NCBI GenBank assembly: GCA_031761405.1
Contig: JASEVX010000012.1
Coordinates: 24,382,694-24,446,693, forward strand
Length of the DNA stretch: 64,000 nucleotides
Reading direction: 5' to 3'
Source: Serripes groenlandicus
Taxonomy: Eukaryota > Mollusca > Bivalvia > Cardiida > Cardiidae
Both the position numbers and the translations under genes were made by a program. The notes below the pieces were generated by a model. It made no database searches and was not told where the DNA came from. It saw only the letters and a program-made list of their open reading frames with translations. This document shows, in pieces, positions 19,255-29,970 of this stretch. The stretch's first letter is position 1. The number at the start of each line of letters is the position of its first letter.

Positions 19255-20620
19255 TTCGGGGATGTTGGCTCTAGAGTGTTAACAAGATTTGCCTTCAATT
19301 TGACCTAGTGACCTGCTTTTTGACCCAACTTGACCCATGTTACAACTTGACCTAGAAATCATTAAGAAGAACATTCTGATAAAGTGTCAACATGCTCTAG
19401 CTACAAATGCAGTATCCAGAGTGTTAACACGATTTTCCTTCAATTTGGCCAAGTGTCCTAGTTTTTATCCCGGCATGACCCATATTCAAACTTTACCTAG
19501 ATAAAGTGTTTTTCTTCAATTTGGCCTAGTGACCTAGTTTCTGACCCAATGTGACCCATATTCGAACTTGACCTGGATATCATTAATACAAACATTCTGA
19601 AAAAGATTCCAAACTGCTGAAGCAAAACTTGCGGCCTCTAGAGTGTTAACAAGCTTTTCCTTCAATTTGACCTAGTGACCTACTTTTTGACCCATCATAA
19701 GCCATGTTCGAACTTGACCTACTTATCATCAAGACAAACATTCTGATAAAGTTTCAACATGCTCAAGTTGAATAAAAGGCCTCTAGAGTGTTAACAATAT
19801 TTCCAATCAATTTGGCTTAGTGACCTAGTTTTTGACCCGGCTTGACCCATACTCGAACTTGGCCTAGATATCATATCTATAGATAAACATTCTGACCGAG
19901 TTTCAAGCTGCCTTAGCAAAAAATGTGGCTTCTACAGTATTAAAAAGATTTTCCTTCAATTTGGCCTAGTAACCTAGTTTCTGACCCTATATAATCCATA
20001 TTCGAACTTGACCTAGATATCATTATTACAAACATTCTGAAGTTGAAAATAAGGCCTCCAAAGTGTTAACAAGAGTTCCATTCAATTTGGCCTAGTGACC
20101 TAGTTTTTGACCCGGCTTGACCAATATTCGAACTCGTCATAGATATCATTTAGATAAACATTCTGGCCAAATGTCAAGTAAAAAATGCGACTTCTTCAGT
20201 GTTAACAAGATGTTCCTTCAATTTGGCCTAGTGACCTAGTTTCTGACCCAATATGACCAACATTGAACTTGACCTGGAAAACATTAATACAAACATTCTG
20301 ACAAGATTTACCTCTTGAGTGCTAACAAGATTTTCCTTCAAATTGACCTAGTGATCTACTTTTTGACCCGACATGACTTATGTTCGAACTTGACTTACAT
20401 CATCAAGACAAACATTCTGATACAGTTTCAACATGCTCAAGTTGAAAATGTGGCCTCTAGAGTGTTAACAAGATTTTCCTTCAATTTGACCTAGTGACCT
20501 AGTTTTTGACCTCAAATGGCCCAGTTTCTAACTTGTCCAAGATTTGATGGAGATGAATGTTCTGGTAAACTTTAATTAAGATCCGATGTAGCCTGTAGAT
20601 TGTTGACAGGGGACATGTTG
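19255..20620 (+). repeat. About ten degenerate ~140-bp tandem units
   Basis: Recurring phrases are GAGTGTTAACAAGATTTTCC, TTCAATTTGACCTAGTGACC, TAGTTTTTGACCC, TTCGAACTTGACC, AGACAAACATTCTGATAAAG and TTTCAACATGCTCAAG. Unit starts fall near 19271, 19410, 19633, 19778, 19925, 20052, 20188, 20310 and 20451, so spacing is 120-150 with one gap. From memory, repeats of this wording are widespread in molluscs, which supports the host call. Confidence 0.9.
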
Positions 20621-20834
20621 ACGATGCACGACAGCCGTATTTCCGTATTTTTCATTGCAGGGATTTTCTCAAAAGGTTTTTGGGTTACCCGCTTTCAAGC
20701 TACTCGTTTTCCACATATCTAAAAGAAACATTTAAGATCCTTATGTCTAACTTAAATTTCTAAATTACGAATACAACTTCATGGATTAAAACTTTACATA
20801 GTCATTGTGTACGTTTACTTTGTATACTGTTTAC
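20621..20834. other. No gene recognised
   Basis: AT-rich linker downstream (in minus-strand sense) of the exon-like segment. Confidence 0.3.
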
Positions 20835-20988
20835 CTTGTTGTGAAACGTATTTAACTGATTCCTGGGCAATCAAGATTTTTTTTCCATTTTGACAAAAAC
20901 AGAGGGCAGCACAACAACTTTGACAATATACGCCAGCATAGCTGAATCCCCCGCATAAAACCCCACAATAAACCCCTAAATATTGCAC
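20835..20988 (-). CDS. Exon-like open segment, cysteine-rich (tentative)
   Basis: On the minus strand a pyrimidine-rich stretch ending TTTTACCAG precedes 154 bases that are open in one frame and end CAACAAG followed by GTAAACAG, so both canonical splice signals are present. The frame gives a cysteine-rich hydrophobic peptide with segments GVYCGVLCGGF, QSCCAALCFC and KKILIAQESVKYV. I do not recognise it. A second frame is open for most of the length too, which weakens the case. The acceptor side (20949-21067) is duplicated at 28928-29044, where the exon is cut off after about 25 bases, so this may be part of a mobile element. Confidence 0.2.
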
Positions 20989-21389
20989 CTGGTAAAAGGA
21001 TGAGAAACGTGCAGCTGATTCTATCAGACGTTTTCGACATTGCGGATGTGGTTTTGACAATACACTGGATATTAAATATCTTTATAACAATCTTAGATAG
21101 TAATTTTGTAAATAAAAGTATCATGTTTTATGTTCTTTCAGTGTGATAGCTATTAATTTATTTAATGATTAACTTAAAGATATTTCATATTCTGTGCTAT
21201 GCCTAAACAAGAATTTCTACAAATACTCATTTTCTATATTATGTTGATTAATATGATAAAAAATAAAAATGATTTAAATTGTATTCTTTTTTTAGTTGTT
21301 TAAGTAGTTTGAATATATTAAACCGATTTCAAGTTCAGACGAGAATCAAACTCATGCCTACATAATAAGCACCCTAACCTGTTGCCTTT
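20989..21389. other. No gene recognised
   Basis: AT-rich. 20989-21067 belongs to the segment duplicated at 28928-29044. Confidence 0.3.
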
Positions 21390-21458
21390 GTACCACTTAT
21401 AATTACTGTGGGGAAAGGAGCTTTCGCTTTTAACATGCATTGGCCCTTTTTCAACAAT
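21390..21458 (+). repeat. 69-bp direct repeat, left copy, flanking a LINE
   Basis: Begins GTACCACTTATAATTACTG and ends GGCCCTTTTTCAACAAT. The right copy is 22749-22817, same length, with about six mismatches by eye. Confidence 0.85.
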
Positions 21459-22748
21459 GCTCAACTGTCGTTAATTTGCCGAAACAACTTAATGTTATAA
21501 ACCAATTCTGCATTGACACAGGTATGGAAATTAATCTTGAAAAGACAGAAATCATTGTTTTCAGAAATGGTGGCCCACTAAGAAATAATGAAAAATGTTT
21601 TTTAGGTGAAGAACAAATCAGAATATCATCACATTACACATATTTGGGTTTGATCTTCACCCCATAAGCTGTCATGGGTTTCAGCTCAACAAAAGCTCGC
21701 AGCTCAAGCCAGGAAAGCTACTTTTTCTATTTATAAATATCAGAGAGCATTTGGTTATTTTCCTTGTAAAGATCTTTTTAAGTTGTTTGACTCGATGATA
21801 AAACCAATATTGTGCTACGGAGCGCAAGTATGGGGCCATACATATTCAGAAGTAGTAGAATCTGTCCACTTTGATTTTTGTAAAATATATCTAAAATTAA
21901 ATAGTTAAACAAATAACATGGTAGCATTTGGAGAATGTGATAGATATCCTATTTATATAGATTATTATTCCTACTGAATTAAATATTGGTGTCGTTTATT
22001 AGTAATGCCAAATAACAGATATCCTCGAAATTGTTATTTAATGCAAAAATCCTTGGATGATGTTGGACGAAGAACCTGGAGTACTTACGTCAAAAACTTA
22101 CTCTTTCTCTATGGTTTTGGCTATGTTTGGATTGCACAGGACGTTGGAAACGCCAACCATTTTGTCAATTGTTTCAAACAACGCTTGATAGACTGTTTCA
22201 AACACAACTGGCATGTACAAATCAACGCATCTGGTCGTTGCCATCATTATAAACACTGTAAATCTCTGCTAAATACTGAAATATATATTTTGCTTGACAT
22301 CCCATTCAAATATAGAATAGCTCTTGCTAAATTCCGCTGCTCGAACCACACATTTGGCATCGAAACTGGTCGTCACAATAATATTGATCGTGAACTAAGG
22401 ATATGCATTTACTGTTTTCAAAAGTTAAAGAAAAGCATTGTTGGATGTGAATTATGTCATGTGTTATTTCACTGCCAAAAGTTTGATCAATTAAGAACTG
22501 TATTTTTATTTGATTGGTATGTAGGCGACACCAACATTGATGATTTTTATACATTGCTTCAAAACGACAATCCTGATGTCATATGTCATAAAAAACCTTT
22601 CATATTTCATATATATGTTAATGAGAACATGATAAGGACATCATTCTCAGTTATATACTATTTGTTAAATAGAATTATTTGTACTATGGGCCGGTGGCCT
22701 AATTGCTTCCAATAAAATATTTGTGATTGTCATTGTCATTTAGATAGT
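21459..22748 (+). pseudogene. Non-LTR retrotransposon, 5'-truncated, bounded by 69-bp repeats
   Basis: The first frame (to 21667) is the end of a reverse-transcriptase palm/thumb: MEINLEKTEIIVF then HYTYLGLIF. Stops and frameshifts follow to 22004, after which a long frame (22005-22715) gives the C-terminal region with GIETGRH and a cysteine/histidine pattern (CIYCF, then CELCHVLFHC) like the terminal zinc-knuckle of CR1/Jockey-type ORF2. The catalytic YADD region is missing. The 3' tail is a short ATTGTC repeat rather than poly(A). The termini are tightly defined by the 69-bp direct repeats. The intact 236-codon stretch suggests moderate age. No protein with activity is possible. Confidence 0.8.
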
Positions 22749-22817
22749 GTACCACTTGGAATTACTGTGGGGAAAGTAGTCTTCGCTTTTAAAATGCATT
22801 GGCCCTTTTTCAACAAT
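22749..22817 (+). repeat. 69-bp direct repeat, right copy
   Basis: Begins GTACCACTTGGAATTACTG and ends GGCCCTTTTTCAACAAT; see 21390-21458. Confidence 0.85.
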
Positions 22818-23060
22818 ACGTTTTAATCACTTTTCATCCAAATACCAATTTGTTCAACTGTATAAATTTGGAAGTGTTTAAATTCAGATTATAGCGTAAT
22901 ACATACAAAATAAATAATATTTTTTGTTTATAAAAGACAAAATCTGACCATGTTCAATTATCTTAATGATAATCAATTAAGTTCACATAAATCTATCACT
23001 TCTAACTGACCTTTAACAGGCCTCCTTATCCTCAATGTTGACCAGGTAGAGATTAAATCG
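22818..23060. other. No gene recognised
   Basis: AT-rich sequence without a match elsewhere in the window. Confidence 0.3.
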
Positions 23061-23064
23061 AGTA

Positions 23065-23220
23065 GGCGTTCCGGAAACAAACAAATTGATCAAGACTCCA
23101 GCGAATCAGTTGTAAATCTAACCCCCACAAACCTGAGAGCCAAGGAGGGAAGGTCATTACTACGATTTTTTTTAAAAAGTCTTTGTTATGAGACCACGAA
23201 CTTGCTCATAAGGAGCCATT
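23065..23220 (-). mobile_element. SINE-D fragment
   Basis: AATCAGTTGTAAATCTAACC, CCACAAACCTGAGAGCC, AAGGAGGGAAGGTCATTACT and GCTCATAAGGAGCCATTTTT. Mirror of 7236-7335. Confidence 0.65.
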
Positions 23221-24720
23221 TTTCCTGAATCCACAAGAATGAAAACGAATTTATGTTGGTTTATAGTGTACTGCAAAGTTGTAACAGAATTTTCGAATTT
23301 CAAAACTGTTTCTTAAGGATGTACTGAACTGAGAAGTTGAAATTTAATAAAAAAAACACCTGTTACATTGTTATTAAATCTTCAGATTTTGTTGACAATT
23401 CAAACCTTTTTAGTCATTATACCTTTTTATAATGCTTAACAATTTAAAACAAAGTGGTTTAAATTTGTTTTAGACAAAGGGCCTAATTTTTTCGTGAGCC
23501 TTCCAATTTTTCGTCAGCCGCTGTCCAGTAGCCATGTTTGATTTAGAAATATAACTGGGTAAAAAGAACATATTAAAGTCCATATATATCAATTTTAATC
23601 GAGAACTTATATAATATCATATTGTTTTGAAAAATATTTGAAAATATTGGAAACCTTTTATGACATTTGAAGATATGTTTGAAAATTTTGCCCAATGACA
23701 TATACTTTTCTTTTTAAATTTTGATAAATTATAGTTATTGCAATAACCTGAAGAAGTTTCAGAAAATGTTAAATATTATAAATATGTTATTCCCTTATTT
23801 CAAAGTTTTAAATTTGTCTATTCTTACACCTGACAAATATTGGTTCTCATTAGGGAACAAACGTGTCTATTTTTTAGGTTTAATTACAACGTATCACATG
23901 AACTTCCAAAGATATGGATAACATAACTTCAGAATGAGATTTTAACCGTAAGAAGACAAAGAATTAGCAATATCTTTCAAATATTGGCAATTTGCGTGTT
24001 TTTATTTTTTTCATGTGCTGAAATAGCAAAAAAATGCATATCATAAGGCTTTTATAAATAAATTGATCTAGCAAAAAATAAAGCCCACTACCCTACCTAT
24101 TTTTTGTGTTTTTTTATTTAACATACATCAAACTTTCAAAAAAGACAATGTTACAACAAAAGTTAAATATTATGAAAAATCCACTTTTCAGTTAAGTACA
24201 TCCTTAATATATTCTGCAATGATCCAACTAATTAAGCTACATTTCCCTTGAGCAAGGCACGTATTTTAACCCATGTTTGGATAATTGATGAATAAGAATA
24301 AGAATATTCTATTCATAACTGTTTAGTCTTTCGGCAATCATTAATACGTGCACCGTTCGTCCTGAAATATAGTGGAACCTGTGTAAGTGGACCACCAATA
24401 GGAACACAACACTTTGGTCTTTGTTAACAAGTGGTCTTTAATTACAGGGTCATTTATGCAAAAATTAGCAATTGGGAAACTAAAAGTATGGCCACTAAAG
24501 ACAGGGAATTGAATTGCTATTCCAAGATGGTCTTTTTATTAGGTTCGCCTGTATATGATATCTGAAATAATGTTACAAAAAGAGCTTTAATCCAATATCA
24601 ATCAAATAAATCCGTTCTTTACTTTCAAACAAACTCGATTTTCGACTTAACTCTTTCCTCCATACAGACGCTTTTGACGTCAATGTGGCAGACGAACTTT
24701 GAAAACACTTCAGTTTCACC
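23221..24720 (-). repeat. Block G, inverted copy, split by an 887-bp TTAA element
   Basis: 23221-23316 and 24204-24720 together are the reverse complement of about 6560-7145. The junction reads TTTCTTAA at the left and TTAATATATTCTG at the right. The right end merges into a MITE-B-like arm (TCTTTCCTCCATACAGACGC). Confidence 0.75.
23317..24203. mobile_element. 887-bp non-autonomous TTAA-target element (piggyBac-like)
   Basis: Bounded by TTAA at 23313-23316 and 24204-24207. Inverted ends: GGATGTACTGAACTGAGAAG at the left; the right end read on the minus strand is GGATGTACTTAACTGAAAAG. Paralogous empty sites at about 4840, 7050 and 34190 confirm the insertion and a single TTAA. The interior is very AT-rich, and the longest frame (66 codons) is not convincing. 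TTAA duplication is the hallmark of piggyBac-type transposition; the TIR itself I cannot assign. Confidence 0.85.
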
Positions 24721-25146
24721 TTTTGCTGCAATGGTTTAAACATTTTCAACAATTTTTCGGGTTAGACATTGTGTAAACCTAAAGTACCTTTTATTGAAGA
24801 ATGGTGTAAACTATTGTTGTATTTACAAGCCAAAATGTGTAACAACTTAAAAATAATGATATTCCCGTGTCGGCGTTTTTGACGCTGTAATTTAGACAGA
24901 TGATGTTTAGTTGATATAAATAAGACCTTTGCAGAGTTCCAATAAAGACATTATTTTTAATAAACAGAGACCAACAGGCGATATTTACCGAAATATATGA
25001 CTTTATCGGATATATTTAATACTTTCTAGACAGTGATTGAACCCAGAATTTTAATAAGGAGTGTCTCGTTTATATATCGTGAACCAACCACCTTTTGAAG
25101 TAAAGCTTGAACTGACATTTTTGGTAAATTGACTAAATTAAGTACC
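24721..25146 (-). repeat. Block G-left, inverted, part 1 (before the LINE)
   Basis: Reverse complement of about 6010-6540: AAACAGAGACCAACAGGCGA, TATATTTAATACTTTCTAG, GTTTATATATCGTGAACC and GAAGTAAAGCTTGAACTGAC. Confidence 0.75.
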
Positions 25147-27035
25147 TATGAACTATAAAGGCATAAGCCTATTATCTTGTGTGAGTAAACTTTACAGCTC
25201 GATTACGAACAAACGGATCACCAAGTACTTAGAGCGAAATAATATACATACGGACGAACAAAATGGCTTTAGAAGTAACAGTTCATGTGAAGATCACGTG
25301 TTTACACTCAATAGTTTAATACGAAATAATGACTCCGTTTTTACAGCTTTTATTGACCTGTGGAAATGTTTTGATTTCATAGACAGAAACATGATGCTTT
25401 ACAAACTATTGCTTAATAATATTGACGGTAAAATGTACAACTCGATACGATGTATTTACTCTCAATCTTCGTCGTGTGTTCGCATTAATAATAAACTAAC
25501 TGAGTGGTTCCCATGTAATACTGGCGTGAAGCAGGGAGATAACTTGTCGCCAACATTGTTCTCGATCTTTGCGTATGACCTTGTGAAATAAATAAATGAC
25601 CTTGACCTTGGGCATATATATTGGCAACAATAAATTACTATACTCCTATATGCGGATGATATTTGTCTAATAACCGATTCTGAGGAAAGATTACAATCTA
25701 TGCTAGATACGCTTCACAGTTGGTGTAAGAAATGACGAGAACTTATAAACACAGACAAAAGTAAGTGCATACATTTCAGGAAAAATCGAGCTGTTCAATC
25801 AAACCACGTATTTCAGATTGGTGATAATCTTCTAAAAACAGTTGACAGATATAAGTATCTTGGTATTATTTTCCATGATAAAAACAATTTTTCGTTTCTC
25901 TGTGACGCCCTAGCAAAAATTTGGGTAAATTCATATCCAAAATACACAACTATAAAGACTTTATATTTAAATCTTATCAAAAGCTATTTGAATCTTGTGT
26001 TGTACCGATTTTTTAGATTATTGTGCGTCTGTATGGGGGTACAAACATTACCAGACAATCGACAACGTGCAGTATAGTGCTATACGGTACTTCCTTGGCG
26101 TACATAGATTTGCCCCGAAACTTGCTATTACGGCTGGTACAGGATGGCTACACAGTAATTATCGATGTTGGGTATCGATGATCCGATATTGGAATATACT
26201 TAAATTGTTCGATGACAACAGGCTAACAAAACGCATATTTAATATGGACTATAATAAGTGTCAAAATAACTGGTGTAGTGACTTAAAAACAGTCATGTCT
26301 CATTTAAATTCGACTAATTATTTTGAAAATAAATCTGCTATACCTATTGATACAGTTAAGACTAATACAGCTAACTCCTATTCTAATATCTGGAAGGCAG
26401 ACGCAACAAAGGTAGCTAAAATAAGAACATACATCACTTTTAAAGACACCTTTGAAACTGAAAAGTATGTACTTTTAAACTTGAACAAACGGGAACGTTC
26501 ATTGTTAGCTCAGTTTAGATGTGGTATTTTACCGATAAGAGTGGAAACAGGACGATACGTAGGCGATCCCCCGGAGCGGAGCAAAGACTTTGTACATTTT
26601 ATAATCAACAACAAATTGAAGAGGAAAGACATTTTTTAACTCAGTGTACATTTTACAATGATATAAGAGCAGACGTTTTTAATGATCAATTTTCTAATAT
26701 ACAGTTTAATGTATTGAGTGATGCGGATAAATTTACTATCTTATCAGAAACGTTCCAAGAAAAGTAGCTAAATACTTTGTTAAATCTTATATGAGAAGAA
26801 GAAATGCATTATATAACTAGTCTCATTCCAATCCATATAATATTATGCAAATGTTTGATATTTATTATTTATTTATTGATGATGTTAGGAATGCCATAAT
26901 AATTTCACGTGAAAATTATATTACTTATACTATTGTATAGGTGACTTATAGGTCCTTTGGGCCTGGTGTTTTGTTTAAAATTCTATAATTGTATAGCATG
27001 TTACATGTACACATGTCACTTTGAAAAATATTTAC
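25147..27035 (+). pseudogene. Non-LTR retrotransposon ORF2 (reverse transcriptase), lightly damaged
   Basis: The most complete LINE here. 25148-25591: RT fingers and palm, with NYKGISLLSCVSK, the GFRSNSSCEDH motif, FIDLWKCFD (usual first catalytic D) and GVKQGDNLSPTLF. A stop follows, then in another frame LLYADDICLI (catalytic YADD, about 25652-25680), a TGA at about 25733, and DRYKYLGIIFHD. From 25995 the thumb and C-terminal region run to 26639 and, after a frame change, to 26767 (EEERHFLTQCTFYND, a terminal C/H motif). The protein would nick the target and copy its RNA. The few lesions suggest recent loss of function. It sits inside block G-left; flanks ACTAAATTAAGTACC and CACTAAAGTACTCGCC suggest a target duplication of roughly 15-20 bp. 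CR1/Jockey group likely; clade not determined. Confidence 0.85.
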
Positions 27036-27180
27036 TTACTCACTAAAGTACTCGCCAGTTTTTTTCACTTCCCGCGATATTCGCGTTTGTGACACCAGTC
27101 CGCGTTCTGTGTATTCGGATAACGGGTGTGACCATGTTTTCAATTATTGTACTTTCATTTAAAGGGGGTTTCCATTTTTA
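27036..27180 (-). repeat. Block G-left, inverted, part 2 (after the LINE)
   Basis: CCGCGATATTCGCGTTTG, CCAGTCCGCGTTCTGTGTAT and TCGGATAACGGGTGTGACC: reverse complement of about 5870-5990. Confidence 0.8.
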
Positions 27181-27540
27181 TTCCGGTATGTAATCAAAGT
27201 TGTCGGCGGCATAGTTGGTCGTTTGTGAGAAAGAGGTTAAGTGATGGCACCCGACAATGTTATCTGATTGCCGGACACTGGATACCATATTTCAAGAATC
27301 TTCTGCTTTCAAAAGAAGCTCAGACAAAAAGGTAGACCTATATCATATCTCGAAAAAGTGGAATTATGATGTTGATATTATAGAGTGGAAACTAATGTGA
27401 GAAATGGAGAAATAGATCGCAATGAGCACTGATTCCAACTCCCAAAACATCTTAAAGAGATGTCTGCTGATTTAAAGACGTCAAATGTCGACTGTCGCCT
27501 GCATGAAAGAAATGAGTGGGTGAAACGAGTATCTATGTGT
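27181..27540 (-). repeat. Block F, inverted copy
   Basis: AATGTTATCTGATTGCCGGA, GATCGCAATGAGCACTGATT and GGGTGAAACGAGTATCTATG: reverse complement of 5520-5850, and contiguous with block G-left as on the left side. Confidence 0.75.
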
Positions 27541-27856
27541 TAAGCGGCCGTTTCACCAAGGATTGTTTTGGTCCCGATAGTACGCGATCCTTTGTTTGGT
27601 CGATCGGCCGCACTTTAGCGAAAATAGTCGGGAACCTGCGTACTTGCGCACCGGAAACGTGTCGATCGCGCGAGGAACGTCCGTGATTCGTCCCCCAGCC
27701 ATGGTCCATTGGTCGGGACTCAATCGGGTCAAAAATGGGGACGATTGGATTCAGGACGACAATCGGGCCGATTAAAAAAATTGATTCATCGGGGACAATC
27801 TGGTCCAGATTGGGCCGATTGGTAAAAATAATCATTGGTGAAATGCAGTCATTAAG
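27541..27856 (+). mobile_element. Block P, short copy (foldback-type DNA element)
   Basis: Starts TTAAGCGGCCGTTTCACC (27539 on) and ends TCATTGGTGAAATGCAGTCA followed by TTAAG, so the ends are inverted (GTTTCACC and GGTGAAAT). GC-rich, with GTCGATCGGCCGCA, GTCCGTGATTCGTC and CATGGTCCATTGGTCGG. The longer copy is at 62355-62903. No coding capacity. Confidence 0.75.
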
Positions 27857-27861
27857 GACAC

Positions 27862-28132
27862 ACGAGCCGTTCCACGAGAAAACCAACAATATTAACCCGG
27901 TCCGTCTCAGGGTGATAGAGGCATAGCGTAACGAATCCTGAAACAGACAACCAACAATATTAACCCGGTCCGTCTCAGGATGATAGAGGCATAGCGTAAC
28001 GAATCCTGAAACAGAAAATCCACTGGAGGTTAAAAGTGTATTTCCGGGTTAGCCTGCGCGGCATGCTTAGGCTCATCCGGGTCGATACTTTACGCAGTGT
28101 CCATAATGTTGGTTTTCTCGCAGGACGGCCTA
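27862..28132 (+). mobile_element. MITE-A with internal 62-bp tandem duplication
   Basis: Ends GAGCCGTTCCACGAGAAAA and TTTCTCGCAGGACGGCC. CCAACAATATTAACCCGGTC through GCATAGCGTAACGAATCCTG is present twice in tandem (about 27884-28008). The first inner module is deleted. Confidence 0.85.
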
Positions 28133-28455
28133 CGTGTACTTTGTAACGTATGTTTTGAAAAATACTTCCTGCATTCATCATTTGATATTTTTCCATTAAC
28201 TCTTTCAGCGCCGAATTGTTTAAAGTAGACTCTTCAATGTTCAAATTCGGGCGTCTCCATTTCTCATGTAATAAAAGTTTTGGACTAATTTGATGAGTAA
28301 AACGCAAACAATGCTGATTTCAGGTGAGACAGCTCGTTACGAGCTGACTCGCCTGAATCAGTATTGTTTGCAAAAACCTCAATATTGCCTTTGACGCTGA
28401 AAGTGTTAAAGATACAAGAATCCAGGATCTTGTCATAATTTAACAAATCAATTGT
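28133..28455 (-). repeat. Block N, split by MITE-I
   Basis: 28133-28199 (TACTTTGTAACGTATGTTTT, CTTCCTGCATTCATCATTTG) and 28406-28455 (ACAAGAATCCAGGATCTTGT). Confidence 0.65.
28200..28405. mobile_element. MITE-I, copy 1: 206-bp TTAA hairpin MITE
   Basis: TTAA on both sides (28196-28199 and 28406-28409); ends CTCTTTCAGCGCCGAATTG and GACGCTGAAAGTG. Central hairpin GGTGAGACAGCTCGTTACGA with its complement CTCGCCTG. Other block N copies read CCATTAAAG through this point without it, which proves the TTAA target. Confidence 0.9.
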
Positions 28456-28680
28456 TTAACCCTTTCCCCAAAACGCCAAATCTGCAGCAGACGACTTTGA
28501 AAACATAGTGACAAAAACCTGAAAAATCTCGATAAAAGATAGCTTTATTGTTAAAAAAAGATGAAAACATTGTGGCCAAAAGGAGAAATTGCTCATCATG
28601 AGCCTTTTGCCACAATGTTGTCAAAAGACGTCTGCTGCAATTTCGTCAAAATGCGTCTGCAGGTGAGAAAGGATAACTCA
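28456..28680. mobile_element. MITE-B, near full length
   Basis: AACCCTTTCCCCAAAACGCC, TCTGCAGCAGACGACTTTGA, the palindromic centre AATTGCTCATCATGAGCC, AGACGTCTGCTGCAATTTC and GCAGGTGAGAAAGGATAA. Confidence 0.85.
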
Positions 28681-28910
28681 TCCCCAAAGCCAAAATGCGC
28701 GCAATTGTCCACTTTCGAACAATTTTTAAAAATCTAAATCTTAATTAAACTTCAACCATTCGAACATGATGAGCAATTTCTCCTCAGTTTGCCACAATGT
28801 TTTCAACTCTTTCAGTAATAACATTTTAATTTATGGAAACTTTCCATATCTTTGCCAAGATGAGTTCAAAGTCGTCTGCTTTAGAATGTGTGTATGCTGG
28901 CGAGTGTTAA
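28681..28910. repeat. Block N tail and MITE-B right half
   Basis: 28681-28766 matches 15440-15530 and 19020-19070 (CAAAGCCAAAATGCGCGCAA, CTAAATCTTAATTAAACTTC). 28770-28910 is the half MITE-B also found at 19072. Confidence 0.65.
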
Positions 28911-28927
28911 AGGCAAACTACTATTAT

Positions 28928-29044
28928 AAAAAACCCACAATAAACCCCTAAATATTGCACCTGCTAAAAGGTTGAAACACGTGCAGCTGATTCTATCAAA
29001 CGTTTTCGACATTGCGGATGTGGGTTGACAATACACTTGGTTCC
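28928..29044 (-). repeat. Truncated duplicate of the exon-like segment
   Basis: CACAATAAACCCCTAAATAT, GTGCAGCTGATTCTATCA and TTTTCGACATTGCGGATGTG match 20963-21067. The break at 28928 lies about 25 bases into the tentative exon. Confidence 0.7.
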
Positions 29045-29262
29045 GCATTGGGCGATTGATTAGCGTTGGAAATAAGTTACCGGGCGTTCTGGGTTCGATC
29101 CCCAGTCGCGGCGTTCATGGTGCAGTGCCATTGGGCAAGGCATATTTCGTAACCTTGTCCCGGTTTGTTTACCAAGGGATCATGAATATGTGAACAGTCG
29201 CCGTGAAATAACTGAACTAATGTCGAACACGGCGTTTTAACCTCATAAACACAAAACAAAAC
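29045..29262 (+). mobile_element. SINE-C, diverged
   Basis: B box GGGTTCGATCCCCAGTCGCG, body CATTGGGCAAGGCATATTTC and GGGATCATGAATATGTGAAC, then the shared 3' module CGCCGTGAAATAACTGAAC and GAACACGGCGTTTTAACC. The A-box region is eroded. Confidence 0.8.
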
Positions 29263-29460
29263 ATTCGGTTGGCTACGTCACTCAGATCGGCATCCGTAAT
29301 GATGCGATATGAGACGGCCAGCGCCTTTAATGCTTCCCTATGCGGCCTTCTCATCTTGCAAGCACCATCGTAATGCTCTGGAGAGCTTTTATGACAACAG
29401 ACGATTTGTTTGTTTGTTTGAATACTGTTACGTGGGGAGGAGGAGGGGCGGGGAGAGGGG
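29263..29460. other. No gene recognised
   Basis: The minus strand is open across 29217-29483; the stretch CKMRRPHREALKALA is not one I recognise. The GGGGAGGAGGAGGGGCGGGG run at 29435-29465 is purine-rich low complexity. Confidence 0.3.
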
Positions 29461-29630
29461 AGGGGGTAAGTTACAAGTGCCACTGGTCTATTGATCCAGA
29501 ATCCAGCGAATCAGTTGTAGATCTAACCCCCACAATCCTGAGCACGAAGGAGGGAAGGTCATTTCTACAAATTATTTAAAAAGTCTTTGGTATGAGACCA
29601 CGATCTTGCTCATAAGGAGCCATTTTTGGG
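29461..29630 (-). mobile_element. SINE-D fragment
   Basis: GTAAGTTACAAGTGCCACTG, AATCAGTTGTAGATCTAACC and AAGGAGGGAAGGTCATTTCT, then GAGACCACGATCTTGC. Confidence 0.65.
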
Positions 29631-29970
29631 ATAGGGGCGTTTCGCCACTATCCCATTGCTAGCCTGCATTCTAAAATTCGGATTACGGCTGCAACCACAG
29701 TCCATAATTGAGTTCCTACGCCAAAATCGAGTTTTGATTGGTTATGATCTGCCTTTTCAACGATTTCACTGGTTCGACCGAATCACGAAAAACCTTCCGC
29801 TTGCATTAATTAATGAGACAAAATAGTTCCAACGCGTGAAACACACTCTGAACTATGATTGACCTCAATGTCAGTGGTGTTAGGTAACGTCCGTGCTATG
29901 ACCCCATTAGTTTACAACAGTCGACTTCTATAGAGAAATGTGCAAATCATTGTAAATACAATTATTGAAA
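29631..29970. other. No gene recognised
   Basis: Contains the small inverted repeat GGGATAGGGGCG with CGCCACTATCCC (29629-29653). The rest is unmatched in the window. Confidence 0.3.
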
